Part shown: positions 1-12,060 of the stretch, piece after piece | Position numbering within the stretch: position 1 is the first letter of the stretch | How the letters are laid out: every line of letters begins with the position of its first letter | Assembly: GCA_013399115.1 (NCBI GenBank) | Contig: VXAA01001437.1 | Span: forward strand, 19,304-83,303 | Direction: 5' to 3' | Source of the DNA: Anseranas semipalmata | Lineage: Eukaryota; Chordata; Aves; Anseriformes; Anseranatidae | Length of the DNA stretch: 64,000 nt | Notes under the pieces: model-generated | Seen by the model: the letters and a program-made list of their open reading frames with translations, nothing else | Told to the model about the DNA's origin: nothing | Databases searched by the model: none | Made by a program: the position numbers and the translations under genes

Positions 1-600
1 CGGGCGGGCTCGCTCGCTCGCTGGTGCCGCTCCCGTCGCCGGAGGGGCTGCGAGCCGCTCCGCGCCGGCGGCGGCGCCCGGGGCCGCCACAGGTGACTCG
101 GGGCCGGGGGCTGATTGCCGTCCTGCTGCCGCTCGGTCGCCGCTGAGCCTTCGTCGCCCTCCGCCGCGGCTGCCTATGCGAAGCCCGGCTTAAGTGACTC
201 CGCCGTGCCTGCGCGACCGGGAGCGCCGGGGGACATGGCTTTGCTCCGGCTCCTTCTCCTCTTGCTCCTGGCCCAGCGGGGGCTCGGGGCTGCGGCCAGC
301 CACGGGCAGGCGGCGCCCGGCCGGGAGCGGGCACCGAGAGGCAAGCAGCCCCTGTACAACCACATCAAGAGCCGGGATCCTCCCCCGGCCCCGCGGAGCC
401 GCTCTACGGAGAGCACCATCTTGGCGCAGCGGCTGGCCGAGGAGGTGCCCCAGGACGTGGCCTCGTTCCTCTACACGGGCGACTCCCGGGAGCTGCGGCG
501 CGCCAACTGCTCCGGCAGGTACGAGCTGGCCAGCCTCGCCGGCAAGTCGCGCTTCACCTCGCACCCCTCCTTGCACGGGGCCCTGGACACCCTCACCCAC
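1..600. promoter_or_regulatory. GPR158: CpG island over the GPR158 5' end
   Basis: The first ~600 bases are very GC-rich and dense in CpG (runs of CGG, GCGCC and CGCTCG), in sharp contrast to the AT-rich introns after about 1.3 kb. The block covers the 5' UTR and the first part of coding exon 1, as is usual for CpG-island promoters of vertebrate neuronal genes. No TATA box is visible upstream of the start codon. The window opens inside this block, so the transcription start may be within it or just upstream; I cannot place it. CpG density falls through the second half of exon 1. Confidence 0.8.
176..193 (+). promoter_or_regulatory. Five-codon upstream ORF in the GPR158 5' leader
   Basis: The only ATG in positions 1-234 is at 176. 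It opens a tiny frame (M-R-S-P-A, then TAA at 191-193), out of frame with the main start at 235 and ending 41 bases before it. Its context is weak (C at -3), whereas the main ATG has G at -3 and G at +4. If the transcript begins upstream of 176, a short uORF like this would usually allow leaky scanning or reinitiation and mildly damp translation. Transcript inclusion is not shown by the sequence. Confidence 0.5.
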
Positions 601-1106
601 GCCACCAACTTCCTCAACATGATCCTCCAGAGCAATAAGTCGCGGGAGCAGAACTTGCAGGAGGACCTGGAGTGGTACCGAGCCTTGATCAGGAGCCTCC
701 TGGAGGGGGACCCCAACATCTCCAGGGCAGCTATCACCTTCAGCACGGAGCCTTTCTCCTCGACCCCCCAGGTTTTCCTCCAGGCCAGCAGGCATGAGAG
801 CCAGATCCTCCTGCAGGACTTGTCCTCCTCGGCTCACCGCCTGGCGAATGCCTCCGTAGAGACAGAGTGGTTCCACAGCTTGAAGCGCAAGTGGAGGCCA
901 CATCTGCACAGGAAGGTCTTAAACACAGGCCCCAAAACTTTGGAGAACAGCTGGAAGAGGCGAGAGAGCTTCACAGCTGATAAGAACCACATCAGGTGGT
1001 CCTCGCCTTACCTGGAGTGTGAGAATGGGAATTACAAACCTGGCTGGTTAGTGACTCTCTCGGCAGCTTTCTATGGACTGCGACCAAACCTTCTCCCCGA
1101 ATTCAG
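235..1106 (+). CDS. GPR158: GPR158 (metabotropic glycine receptor) coding exon 1, partial gene
   Basis: Exon 1 encodes residues 1-290 and two bases of codon 291 of the class C receptor GPR158, a plasma-membrane receptor in neurons that senses glycine through an extracellular Cache domain and signals through RGS7-Gbeta5. The start is ATG 235: strong context, and an in-frame TGA at 112-114 excludes an N-terminal extension. Residues 1 to about 20 are a Leu-rich signal peptide. Residues about 25-58 are a basic/Pro-rich linker, and about 60-290 form most of the Cache domain. Family-specific stretches include STESTILAQRLAEEVPQDVA, DTLTHATNFLNMILQSNKSR and SPYLECENGNYKPGWLVTLS. Residues recalled as glycine contacts in the human protein (S172, R173, Y269, E271) correspond to S163, R164, Y259 and E261 here, all conserved. 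Sequons are at N91, N134, N161 and N205. The exon ends AATTCAG|GTAGGA in phase 2, and the next codon of the unspliced frame is a TAG stop. Confidence 0.96.
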
Positions 1107-4100
1107 GTAGGAGGAAGGTTCCTCTGCTCGCATCCTATTCAGAAGGGGGTAAGGTGGGCTTCTTGGTTCTGCCCCTCCTCGGGAAGGGCGAGCTGTGCCT
1201 CTGGAGTGTGACCTGATCAGCCCTTCCCAGGCCGGCTGCTCGGTCACACCGCAGCACAACCTCAGGCCTTCCTGTTGAGCGTCACCTTCATGTGTCTTAG
1301 GGAGCTGCTGCTCGGTAGAATTGCTTTTATCTCTGTCTGTAAAACACCATTTTCTTTAACTGCTCTAGTTGAAACAGGTGTGTATGTGGGTTATGTGTCT
1401 AGCATGCTTCTGGAGGGGAGTAGATGGCAGGAGTTGCCGGTTGCAGATTATTTCTCTGCAAAAGAAAGATCTTTACCAAGCTGTTATTTCTTACTCTGCT
1501 GCATAACTAAAACAAGTTCAACCCCTAGCTATGATTTTAACCAGCTGGGAAACAATGTTGTTGTACTGGTAAACTGCAGTTTCTGATCTTCAGGGCACAT
1601 CCACTGTGGGGTGCTCAAGCCTGGTCAGCGTGTAGGTAATTAAGTGTTTGCTACTGCAGATTTCTCATTGTGTGTACAGTTACAACCTAAACTGGGAGTT
1701 GGGAAGCTCTTCTTGGGGCATGGTTTGTAGGACCCCCACCCCATTATGAAGATGTATAGGTGATACCTGGCACGTGTGAAGAATTGCTTGTTTTCTACTG
1801 CCGTTATCTCCAGGAGTTTGCCACTGGGCTGTGACTAGCAGAGAGGAGGATACAGAAGGGCCCGTTCCTATGCCTTATTTTAACAGCAAAAAAAGGTGTC
1901 TAGGGAATGAGAGCAACCTGTGGGGTATGAGATGTCAGGTTTCGCCACTGGCACATTTGAAGTGGGGATCAGGTGTAATTCTGTTAGGGAATGCCCACTG
2001 CCCTGAAGCAGCTTTAATTTTTCAGGACGTAAGGGAATAGCGCAGAATTTGCATTGTGCTGTGATTCAGTGGTAAGTGAAGATAGCCAACAGCACGGTGG
2101 AAATGGAAGAGATTTTGCCACGCTTAGTGGCCAGACAGTCATGTATGTGAACACTGGTTTTCTTGGCTTACTCTGAAATCCAGTGGGATCAAACAGCTAT
2201 GACTGCAGTCATGTATTCACATATATATAAATCTGTTGAATACAGAGTGGATGATTATTTCTGTATGGAATTACCTTTTGCTCTGAAATTTTCACATGTC
2301 TGGGACTGGTAGGCTTAGGGTAGAATGAGCTCATCTGCAGTCTGTTGCTGAATTCCCCTCAAGACCAAAAACCAAGAGTAGCTGAACTGCAGAGCTCTCC
2401 TGGACCCCGGCAGGGGCTCCAGAAAAGTTCAGGGAACTTCTTGTAGTTTGAAATATTTGATCAAACTTAAGGATGCAGATGAAGGCTAGTGCAGGCAAAT
2501 ACTCTCTGTTGGGGACAGAAGTTCATGTAACCTCAAGAATGTTTAGGCTGGAGGTGGGGTTGCAGCCACTAACTAGTTATCTGAGAAATTGGATCTTGAT
2601 AGGAAACTTAACAAAGCTTTGCTGTCACCTTCAGTTGAAAGAAGAGCGGGTCTCTTAAGCAGCAGAGACCAAAGCTTCGACTTCAGTGCCAGGAAGCATC
2701 TCGGTGGGGTAGGTTTCTGTGGTGGTAGCTCTTGTGCACAGGACGCACCAGGTCCACTTGGCAGTAACCTTGGCCAACCAAGGCAACCAGTAGGGGTCCT
2801 CCTGGGCGCAGTACAAAGCACTGCTTGGCTTCCTCATCTTCCCAGCCTCCGTTTACCATGTAGGATTCACCTCAGTTAAAGAAATAATAATTTGTTGTAA
2901 CTCAGATTCTTTGAAGCACATTTAAACTTGGAGAAGCTCTTTCCACTTAGGAGATGTTGCAGTGGGGTACACTGCAAGTTTGAAATGTTGTATTACTGTT
3001 GTACTGCTGTGCTGTTGAACAGATAAGACAAAGCTAACAGTTTTGTATCAAACCCAGAGATGAGTTGATAAACATTTCTAAGAAAATCTCAGTATGTTTT
3101 ACTGAGACAATGTAACTCCATAAGAAACAAGATGAAAAAGTACATATATGCTTAACAAAGGTAAATGATGGTTCCAGTGTTTCCAGTTTGAGGTATGTTA
3201 CATGAAAGCTGGCCTTCTAATAGGTTTATCATTTGAGATATTGAGAAAGTAACCCTGCAGCTACATAGAAAACACTAAAACCAAAATACACTTCTTCCAA
3301 GACTTGTGGGACATCTTAATATTTGCACATATTTTTGGTATTTGATAGGCATGCAGCCTCAGTGTGAGTTCCAAAGAGAATAAATGGCTTGAAATATAAG
3401 CACATAAAATAAAAATGTAAAATCTAATGTAGTTATTAGAACACTAGTACTAATTGCTATAAGGTCCCGCATGAAATAAGCCTTATTTCCCCTCACCATC
3501 TGTCTGTGAGTGCCACAATGGTTTAACTTTAAATTCCTATTTAAGGCCCATATGGTAAAAAGCAGCATGTATTTTAGTCTCCATCTTTTGAAAAAGCTAC
3601 ATTGGTTCTCTCGACAAAATATCCCTGAACCATCTGTTCGGAACACTTAATGGCTCAGTTTACATTTAATAGCGTGGTATGGGGTCATTGATGGTAGTTT
3701 AGTGTGTGCCTCTTTAATATTCTTACAGTTTATGTACTTTCTTCTTTGCTGACATTAGGTTTGTGGCATGGTACGTTAGAGTAAGAGGTTAATGAACACA
3801 TTTTCTTCATACAAAAGTGTTCTTTCAGGCTGTAGAAGTAAAAGCTATTGCCCCTACTTCTTGGTTTATCTTCTATCCCAGTAACAGACAGGTACACTGC
3901 ATGATGTAGTAATGGAAAGAGTTTTATGAAGGCGAGACTAATAATTACTAATAATTTTGTTCAATACATGCCACTACTGCAGTACTGTTGTCAGTGACTT
4001 TCTGCAAGTGCAGTCACAAGCAAAGCATTCTTCTCTATGTGGCAAAAGGTTGTAGTGCCTTCTGTCAAAGGATGTGACTGTTACAGGCATGGGACTCTTG

Positions 4101-4934
4101 CAAACAGCTTGCTATTAGTCTTTAATTTTACACCTCCCCCCACACACGCTTTTTGCTTCATATGAGATGGAAGCCAAACTGTGAAGTGAAGGCCAAGAAG
4201 GAGAATTTGGTCTTTTAAGTTGTCTTGCCAAGGTTAGTGTTGTAGGCCAATACTGAGATGTGGTGGAGAAACCAAAGACATTGATTGTGCCGATAAATGT
4301 ACCACAAGCTGCCCGAGCCCAGTGGGACCTCATCAGCCCAGTGTGGTGCTGACTTTGCACTGCTTCTTAGCAGCCATTGCTGGTATCTCGTCCTTTCACT
4401 GGCCTTTGGTCTGCCCAAAGGGAAGGGAGACAACGTTCGCATCTGCTTACAGAATACACTGCAGACTCATTTACAAGTGAGGATTCACAGAGACTGGAAG
4501 TAATCTGTTGGTGATATTAACCGTTCCCTTCTCCGTTCTTCCAAAGTCTAACTTGATGCAGTCTGCAGCTAGAATTCAACATCTAAGGTGTGTAATTGCT
4601 CTACAGCTCCAGTACTGCACAGGGTAGAGCATGATAGCATTTGTCACTAGTCTGTGACCCTCCTCTGCTACTTTCTGTTGTACGATGATCCTGAGCTCCA
4701 TTCTGAGCACATGGTGATCCAGCTGGTCTCTGCAGCCCCACTGTGGAAGTAGAAGGGTGTGAAAAGCTTCATGTTGCGAGTTTGCTAAAAGTGCTCGCTT
4801 GGCCCCTGGAGGGGAAATGGGAGGCTTTCATTGCTTCAGCAGTCTGGTAGGCCAGTGAGGAGGATCACCCTTGATCTGGAAGGAAAGTGTGCAAGTAGTC
4901 TGCTACTAGGAGCATGTGAGTATATGAGGTTGGC

Positions 4935-5320
4935 TTTTTTTTTTTTTTTAACAAGCCCTCCTGGGTCACTGAGTCCAATCTCCTGCAAGCCCACTTAATG
5001 TAATTGGCTGACTCAGCTTCATCTTAAAGTAGGTAGCTTTCCCTCTTGGCTCTCCACTTCACTGGCCTAATGGTTGGATAACTTCTGCTCTCTGGTCTAA
5101 ATTTATTCAGCTAGCCCTCATCCATTTGTTCCTGCTCCAGAACTGCCTTCTGTCTGAAATAGTTCTCTGCTGACGTTTGCTGCCCTGACCCATTTACAGG
5201 CAGCAGGTCCTTCTCCACCGTTGGTTACCAGACCAAACAAACCAGGATCCTCTAGTCTCCTGTCATCAGCTCTCTGTTGCCATGGTCCCTATTCCCAAGC
5301 CTTGTTCCCGTGGTTCTTGA
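4935..5320 (-). repeat. Old CR1 LINE 3' region, antisense
   Basis: The segment starts with T15 (4935-4949), followed by a GGGTCACTGAGTCCAATC-type motif. Read on the minus strand it matches CR1 3' ends of sauropsids. Landmarks in order are a 'TCTGGTCTAAATTTATTCAG' block near 5090, a 'CCATTTGTTCCTG' block near 5122, an 'AGACCAAACAAACCAGGATC' block near 5230, and a 'TCTAGTCTCCTGTCATCAGC' block near 5252. These follow the usual order of this family's reverse complement. Divergence is high, so this is an old insertion with no coding capacity. Confidence 0.75.
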
Positions 5321-6964
5321 ATGCGGTTAGTCAGATCCGTGTGCGATGGCTCAGCCTTGGGCGATGACATCAGTTACTCCCAAACTCTGATGTATGAGCT
5401 GTTGCTTTTGCAGTTCAGACTGTTCTCCTGTGTGCTGCTCTCGTTTTCCTTACTGTTGTTGTGCAGCATGTCAGCATTTTGGGAAGTGGTCATTGCTCAC
5501 TTTTTTTCATCTAGGAGGTCTGAATCCCTTCAGGATTCTCCCTCTCTGTGTTCCAGCAAGGCCACGTTTCACCAAATCAGGGCAGTATTTGCAATCAAAT
5601 CTTTCTACTGGGAGGATGCAATGGCATAATAGCTGTTTTTGGCAGAAAGGAACATAATCAACAAGCTAAGTTTTTTCTGGTTTTTGAATGGATACCTTCA
5701 TTCTGAAGTTTGCCTGAATCAACTGCTGTCTCTTTATATTTTTTCTTCCTGACACTTACTCCTTCTCCCTTAACTATTATAAAGGTATTCCTTGGTGCAA
5801 AGATTAATCTTTATTGCACAGTTAAATTCAGCTGTTTTATTTTCCTAATGGCAGTGTAATGTAGTGATTTCCACTGTAGTATTAAAAATAACTCAAACCA
5901 CTCCGGTGTTATCACGTAATGGGGTGCTTAGTTAAGGAAACATTACTGAAGGCAAATTCTACCATTAAGATAGAACTACTTATGACAAATAAGTAATTTC
6001 TTGGGAAATATACTTCTGCTAAATATTTCAAAGGTGTTAAATTGTTTGGTAAAATAACCATAAAAGTAGACTTAAAAAGGGAGAGTGTCAGAACTTGTAA
6101 CTTTTTAAAAATAAGATATAAGTTCTGACTTTAAGCACCTTTTAAAAAAAGTTTCCCTGTAATCTTTTCAATCTAGTCTTGGTACTGAACTAGGAAAACA
6201 AAATTAATTTTAACTGCTTAAGGAGGCTTACTAAATTTTGTGACATCATATGTTAAAAAAAATTCAAGATTATATAACTAAAGCAGTAAGGCTGACATTT
6301 TCTTCTATACCATGCCCTGCCCTGTATAACATGGTTGAAGATGTGGGTGGATTTAGAACAGGTTTTAAAAATGAAAAGGAATAATTCTTTTTCTCAAACT
6401 AAAAGTTTTGGATTTATATTCCTGAAAAGAGGCGAGAACAAAGAAATATGTACTTAGTATGATTTACTGTTTGTTTATAGAACCCCCCCCAGTATATTTA
6501 AATGTTCTCTAGACAATCAGTGGTGTATGTGCCTTTTTCATATCAGGTCATGGATGAGAATAAACTAGACTATAATGAAAGAAAAGGAACAAAGAATGGG
6601 GTATTCTTTTCGGAAACATGATTCAGCTTTCTTCACTATTGGAGAAACAGAAGTGGGTCTTTGAAGAAAGAAGCTAAGCATGACCAGGAGAGGATTGGAA
6701 CACATACTGCATTTGTGCCAACAATTATGTAGCATGTGGTAAGTTGGAATAAAAGGAACTAGCTTTTTAGGTCAAAGTGCTACTTCCAATCCTCTGTTCT
6801 CTGCCTCTGTCCTCCTTGGGTAAGGCTTCCAGCACAGCAGACTAGCAAAGGTCTTTTGAAGGGAATGGGCATGTGACAGTTCTTACTGTCGGAGATTCAG
6901 CTCCAGGACTGTCACCTCCTATTCTGTCTATTCGTGAACCTGAGCTGGGATTGAGAAATGTTCC

Positions 6965-7050
6965 CAAAGATAAGAACAAAAGTATTGCTGTGTTAGGTCA
7001 GATGAAAGGCTTATCTAGTTCCGTCTCCAAAAGCAGCTTCTGGCAGGCAC
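6965..7050 (+). repeat. Short ancient amniote repeat (CR1/SINE-tail-like)
   Basis: A stretch running 'GATAAGAACAAAAG', then 'TGTTAGGTCAGATGAAAGGC', then 'TTATCTAGTTCCGTCTCC' resembles the common reptile and bird repeat segment of the form ...AAGAAC...GGGTCAGACCAAAGGTCCATCTAGCCCAGT. The match is by eye and diverged. The exact family is uncertain; a CR1 3' UTR or a SINE tail derived from it are the likeliest. Confidence 0.45.
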
Positions 7051-10000
7051 TTAGGAAGCAGTATAAAAAGCATTCTTATATCTTGGTTATATCCCATTTA
7101 CGAATAATAAGCAATACAAAAACTTTGTGTTTCAGACTATAGCTGAGTGGGTGTTGATGGTAAGCATGTATTAAACTGACCTCCATGATTTTAATAAACT
7201 TTTAACCCATTTTTGTCTTCTGCAGTATAATTTGGCATTGGTTTCCGTAACATAGTTATGAGCTCTTTGAAGAGACATGGTTCTTTTCTGTTTTTACATT
7301 TGCTGCTGAACTTGCTTGGAGATCTATGATTCTTGTGTTACCAAAAACACTTTGGAAACATTGTGTCAGTCAGATTTAGTTGTGGTGTATGCTGTGTATT
7401 TTTATCACCTGCAAAGTTTGTCAGGGTTCACCTATTTTTGGTCATTTGTGAACTGTTGAACAAAGCAGGGCTAGCTGTGGTGCCCAGCTTGTTGGCATCC
7501 CTGCATGTGAGAGCTGGCCTTCTGTCACACTGATACTCTCCAGAATGGCTGAGAAGTAGGAGCTTCCTTGGCTCTAAGGTGTGTAGTGATTAAAAAAAGT
7601 CAGCTTTCTGTAAAGCCTCTATCAACTCTGAGCTCTTTTCACATCCTGATTGTCTGCTGCCCTTACCTCAGGAAAAGACAGTCTGAAATAAAACCTGTAT
7701 TTGAAGAGTTCTGATTATTAGATTTTATGCTTCTAACATGCTGATCCTATAATGTTTCTTGGTTTTTGTCTTGCCTTCCTGTTCAAGTTTATGCTCCTCC
7801 AGGTTCCTTTTTTGAACATTGGCTTCCACTTTTCAGTTTTAAAATTCCCTTACTACCTTTTAAATCTTCAGTGTTGGAAGTGTGGTTGTAGTTAGGCTGA
7901 GGCCATCTCTCCTGTGGAGGATCCTTCTCATTCAAAGCTTTTCTTGTTCCTAACCTCTTCTTCCTTATACCACTTTCTGTGCTTGAGGCCCCTTTTTTCC
8001 ACCTGTCTTGTTGACCCTATGGGTAGTAATGGGAATATTTCAAAAATGTCCATTTCTTATTGAACAGCCTAAACTTGGTTCAAAGACCTTTCTTTGTAAG
8101 GAGAATCTAATGTAAGTGGTACCCCACCATCACTGACACTGCAGTGTTCCTAAATGAGGTGGTGCCTTGTCACAGAACTTAGACACTAGCAGTACTTAAA
8201 CAAAAATCCTCAAGCAAATATAACACCACCCCTCAAAGTACCTAGGAAATTCTTTAACTAAAATGCAGGGAAGTCCAAGTCCTCAGGCAGCACTGCATGC
8301 CATAAATCTGAAGGCTGAATTAAAACCCAAATAATTCTGCAGACAACAGAGGATTCAGCTTTAAGTATTCTACCCTTGTAGTACTGTTCCAAATGGTCTA
8401 CAGGGATTTTCTTTGCAGGTGAATCCTAATTCATGTGCCCACACTGCTATGCTTTACTCTTCAGTTAAGTTTATTTTTAGTGAAAGCTGATTCTTCTGTG
8501 AAAGTGTGCTGAAAAACAGCAGTCGTGCTAAGGCTAAGAAATTGGGTAAGTCTGTCTGTCCTATTAGTAAGAACTTGGTGGTAACTGAGTGACCAGCTCA
8601 AAATCATGTTATATGTAATATCCCAGTAGGCTTCTATGAATCTGGTGGTTACATTACAATGCAAAGGTAATAATAGTTCTAGGGACATTGAGGTGATACA
8701 GAATCCTGAACCTTAACTTTCAAAAATAACTTTGAACGTGCAGAAGCTGTTGATTACCAGTCAGACTTGTGGCTGAAAGTCACTTGTAAATTTGACAGCA
8801 GAAATTTTTTGGATGGCCACAGACACTTTGAAGTGGACTTGGGTGTCAGGTAGTGCGCAATATTTGAAAATCAATATTCTTGAATGAGCCAGTTTCCAAA
8901 AGGAGAATGTACAGAGGTTTCCACCCTGAAAACCTTTGCTATGCTAATTACAGTGTGCATTTGTCTAGAGGTGTGGGGATTTACAGATTTGGGACATCTG
9001 TAGAGAGTTCATTTTTCTCATTTCATTGTTTTGTGGTAAGGAGGGCTTTTGAAGGACAGCTTGTGGGGGAGGTGATTGAATAAGGCAGCAAGAATCTAGG
9101 AAAGCATTTATATATGAGGGAGGTCTGCTTCAGCATGTGATAACCATGCTTGATACCTTAATTATGGCTGGGGAAGGCCCTGTGGCATTTCTTTGTCTGT
9201 TTAAACCCACCACAGTGACTTTTTTCCCTGGTTTCTAACGCAGCACATTGTGAAGAGGTTTACATTCTACTGAGGCATACAGGATTCAGTTGTAATTTGT
9301 CATCAGTCAAATGAAATATATAAGCTTTTGCTGGTGCTTTTGAAAAGCTTCTTTATAACTTGGTGAAATTCCCCCCCCNTGCTCCTTTATATGGTTTTCT
9401 TTATTTCTAAATTTCAGAAAGCTTCTCTGATTCTACAATTAAGAGTTACTGTCCCTCATATACAGCTTATTACAGAAGTGATAATTATAAGGATCTTATT
9501 CATACATTTGATACCAGATTCTCCTATTTGCTTGTCATGCTTACAGATACAGCAATAAGTGAACAAGCCTAGAAGACAAACGAATGCCCGTTCAGCTGAG
9601 CTATAATGACCTCTGTGCCAAAAGCCTCTGAAGATCTAGAGGACAAAGATATTGTTTATCACCATTTAAATGCTGGCAGGCTATTCTGTGCAGCTCTGGC
9701 TTCAGCTGGATGGGAGAAAGGGAAGATGTTTCTCCTCCTTTTTTAGGATGTGACAGTGCAGGCAAAAAATTCTTCTGTAGATACAGGTTTTACAACACGT
9801 TGTTACAATGAAATATTATAACTACTGAAACTATCAAGAATAGCTGGTAGGTTGGGAAAATAAGCTTAAATCAATTTCTGGCACAGATTTTGAGGCAAAC
9901 AGAATGCCAACAAACAGTGGTACTGGAAATTAAGACAGACACGAAAGCCTCTTAAATCAAACCTCTGACCCGACAGAAAATCCTTGATGACATCATTCTT

Positions 10001-11256
10001 CAATGATTATCTGTTAGGTACAATTCAACTCATTCTTTGTTATCTGGAGTTGTCCAAAATGTTAAACATGAACCTGTAATCTTTAAGTCTTTTTTTGTGT
10101 AAGGTCTGTAAAATTGTGGCAGAAAACAAGTATTTATAGTTATAAGGAGATTAACAAAATATACTTACTTGCCAGATGGTCCACAATTGCCAGTAGTATT
10201 GTTATTAACTTTATCACTGTGGCTTGGGTTCAGCCAGGCAGCACTGTCAGTGTGGATCAATGTGTTAGCTGACAAGCTGAGTCTACTGTCATCTAGTTGA
10301 CATTTGTCTTGATCGCTTCTGTTGAGATAGCAGAGCTGCAATTATTTCCAGTTAGTTCGATAAATGTAACACTTGCAGGTATTGGTCTGTATACATTCTA
10401 GGAGGATGCGTTCTTCCATATGTTCCATTTTCCGAATGCTGAATCAAAAATAACTGAAAATGTGGGTGGCTAACCAGGCTGTGCCAGCTACTGTATTAAT
10501 CACAGATGAATTTCAGAAATATATCATCATGTACATATTGGTGTACCCTATGTGTAATAACGGTGTGGTACAAGTCTGAGATGGCGTTTTAAAATGGCAA
10601 AGCATCCCAAATGAATGCAGTAAAAGTCTTTACCATTGCCTTTTGTAAATGCCACACATACATTTAAACTTTTTTCTTTTTAAAGCATTATATATCATCA
10701 GGTAGTTGCAAGACCCTGTTGCTACCTCAGCAGAACCGTGATGTCACCATGAAACAAGCATATTGCAGAGGTATAGTGGAAAAGGACTAATGTGTGCCAT
10801 GGGGGAAGAAAGTAGCAAGCCTGTGGTATTTAACTGTCAGAGATCTTCATAGTCCTGCTTCTGGACTGCACTATTCTTCCTTCCTGTAGATTTTGACCAC
10901 AAATTCATAAAGCTCTGAGAAAAGGAAAAAGCAGAACAGCTTAACTGTATCAGAAGTTCAGGTTGTGCTACAGAAGAACTGCAGACGAGAAGAGCAGGTA
11001 GAAAGGATAGAAATGTTTGTATTGAGATTTTGAAGACTGGGCTTTGTGGAAAAGCAAGTGCTCTTGTAACAAGTTTTAACATGAGAATTCAAATGGAAAA
11101 TGCATTGTTTCGAATGAAAGTACTTTGTAGTGTTTCTGGAAAAAGTGTGGTGGAAATATTTTGAAAGTAGGTAATTGTGATGCCTTGAACAAAGGCTCCA
11201 CTGTATCTCTGCAGTGCTTAAATTATGCTTGCTTGAGCAACTTCAAAACTTTGGTA

Positions 11257-11747
11257 TGTATGAAAAGAGTAAGAACACCTTGAGCTTAGTTAAGTATACA
11301 CAAATAGATAAGAAGCCTTAGGCCTTGCCAAGCTTTGTGATTAAAACCCGCTAGGACCAGATAACTGGGAAAAGAGATGAACCATCTGGGATGACCCACG
11401 CTGCGCATGCATGAAGGAAGAGCTCAACTAGAGGACACCAAGAAAACAACCATCAGAGGGTCTCCAGGACCCCAAAAGACCACCGACCCATTTAACAGCG
11501 CATGCCCCAAAGGGGCAGACACTATGGAAATAACTTGTGGGGAGTAACATGAATATGTATGGCAACTTTGGGAAATGCAATGAATATGTATGTATTAGAA
11601 CAATATAAGCTTTGCTTGCTGTAGGTGGTGGTGTGCACGATAGGAGGAACTATCCCCATGCATCCAGCGCTGCGGTAAAAGAATGCCTGCTTTCTAAAAC
11701 TCCAAAATTGAGTCTTAGAGTTTCTTCGATGGGCTTGTACGGTAACA
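11257..11747 (+). mobile_element. Endogenous retrovirus LTR (solo-type), intron 1
   Basis: The sequence has the layout of a bird ERV LTR on the + strand. A U3-like portion contains 'AATGAATATGTATG' repeats near 11550 and 11579. An 'ACAATATAAGC' TATA-like box sits near 11602. This is followed by a 'GGTGGTGTGCACG' block, 'TATCCCCATGCATCCAGC', a polyadenylation-type GGTAAAAGAATGCCTGC and a 'CTAAAACTCCAAAATTGAG' R-U5 region. No gag, pol or env-like sequence adjoins it, so it is either a solo LTR or a truncated copy. The boundaries (TG at 11257, CA at 11747) are my best guess; no convincing target-site duplication was found. Confidence 0.7.
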
Positions 11748-11754
11748 AGTGTCA

Positions 11755-12060
11755 GGCCTACATGGCTGAACAGCGAGCTCCTGACAAAGCTCAGACATAA
11801 AATGGAAGTGCACAAGAGGTTGAAGCAGGGTCAGGTAACCCTGATATGGAGACGTGAGCACGGATGGGGTTAGGGAAACCAAAGCCCATCTGGAGTTGAA
11901 TCTGACAAGAGACATGGAAGGCTACAAGAAACAGTTTTGTAAGCATATTATCAGCAAAATTAGGGCTGGGGAAAGGGTGGGCCTGCTGCTGGAAGGGAGA
12001 CTGGGCCTTGGACGGAGGACATGGAAAAAGCCGATGACACCACTTAGCAACCTCTTGCTG
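11755..12060 (+). mobile_element. CR1 LINE ORF2 fragment (5' of or within the RT region)
   Basis: Directly after the LTR, the DNA matches the CR1 ORF2 segment between endonuclease and reverse transcriptase. The translation from about 11854 contains ETKAHLELNLTRDMEGYKKQ followed by FCKHIISKIRAGERVGLLLE. This parallels the family's pattern of 'KAKAQLELNLARDVKGNKKGF' plus 'YKYISSKRKTRENVGPLL'. Just upstream, 'GAGCTCCTGACAAAGCTCAG' and 'GAGGTTGAAGCAGGGTCAGG' are also CR1-like, with frame breaks. It is an internal, decayed fragment lacking the 3' end, so it is a remnant and not an active copy. Part of it can be read as a 123-codon frame, which should not be annotated as a host gene. Confidence 0.75.

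Noticed and set aside
115..234. N-terminal extension of GPR158 starting at TTG 115
   Set aside because: There is no ATG in this frame before 235. The extension would bury the signal peptide, and the 235 ATG has strong context.
190..909. 239-codon open frame antisense to GPR158 exon 1
   Set aside because: It is the mirror of a GC-rich real coding exon. Its sequence is Gly/Val/Arg/Glu-biased, as expected from reverse reading, and exon 1 is clearly the coding strand.
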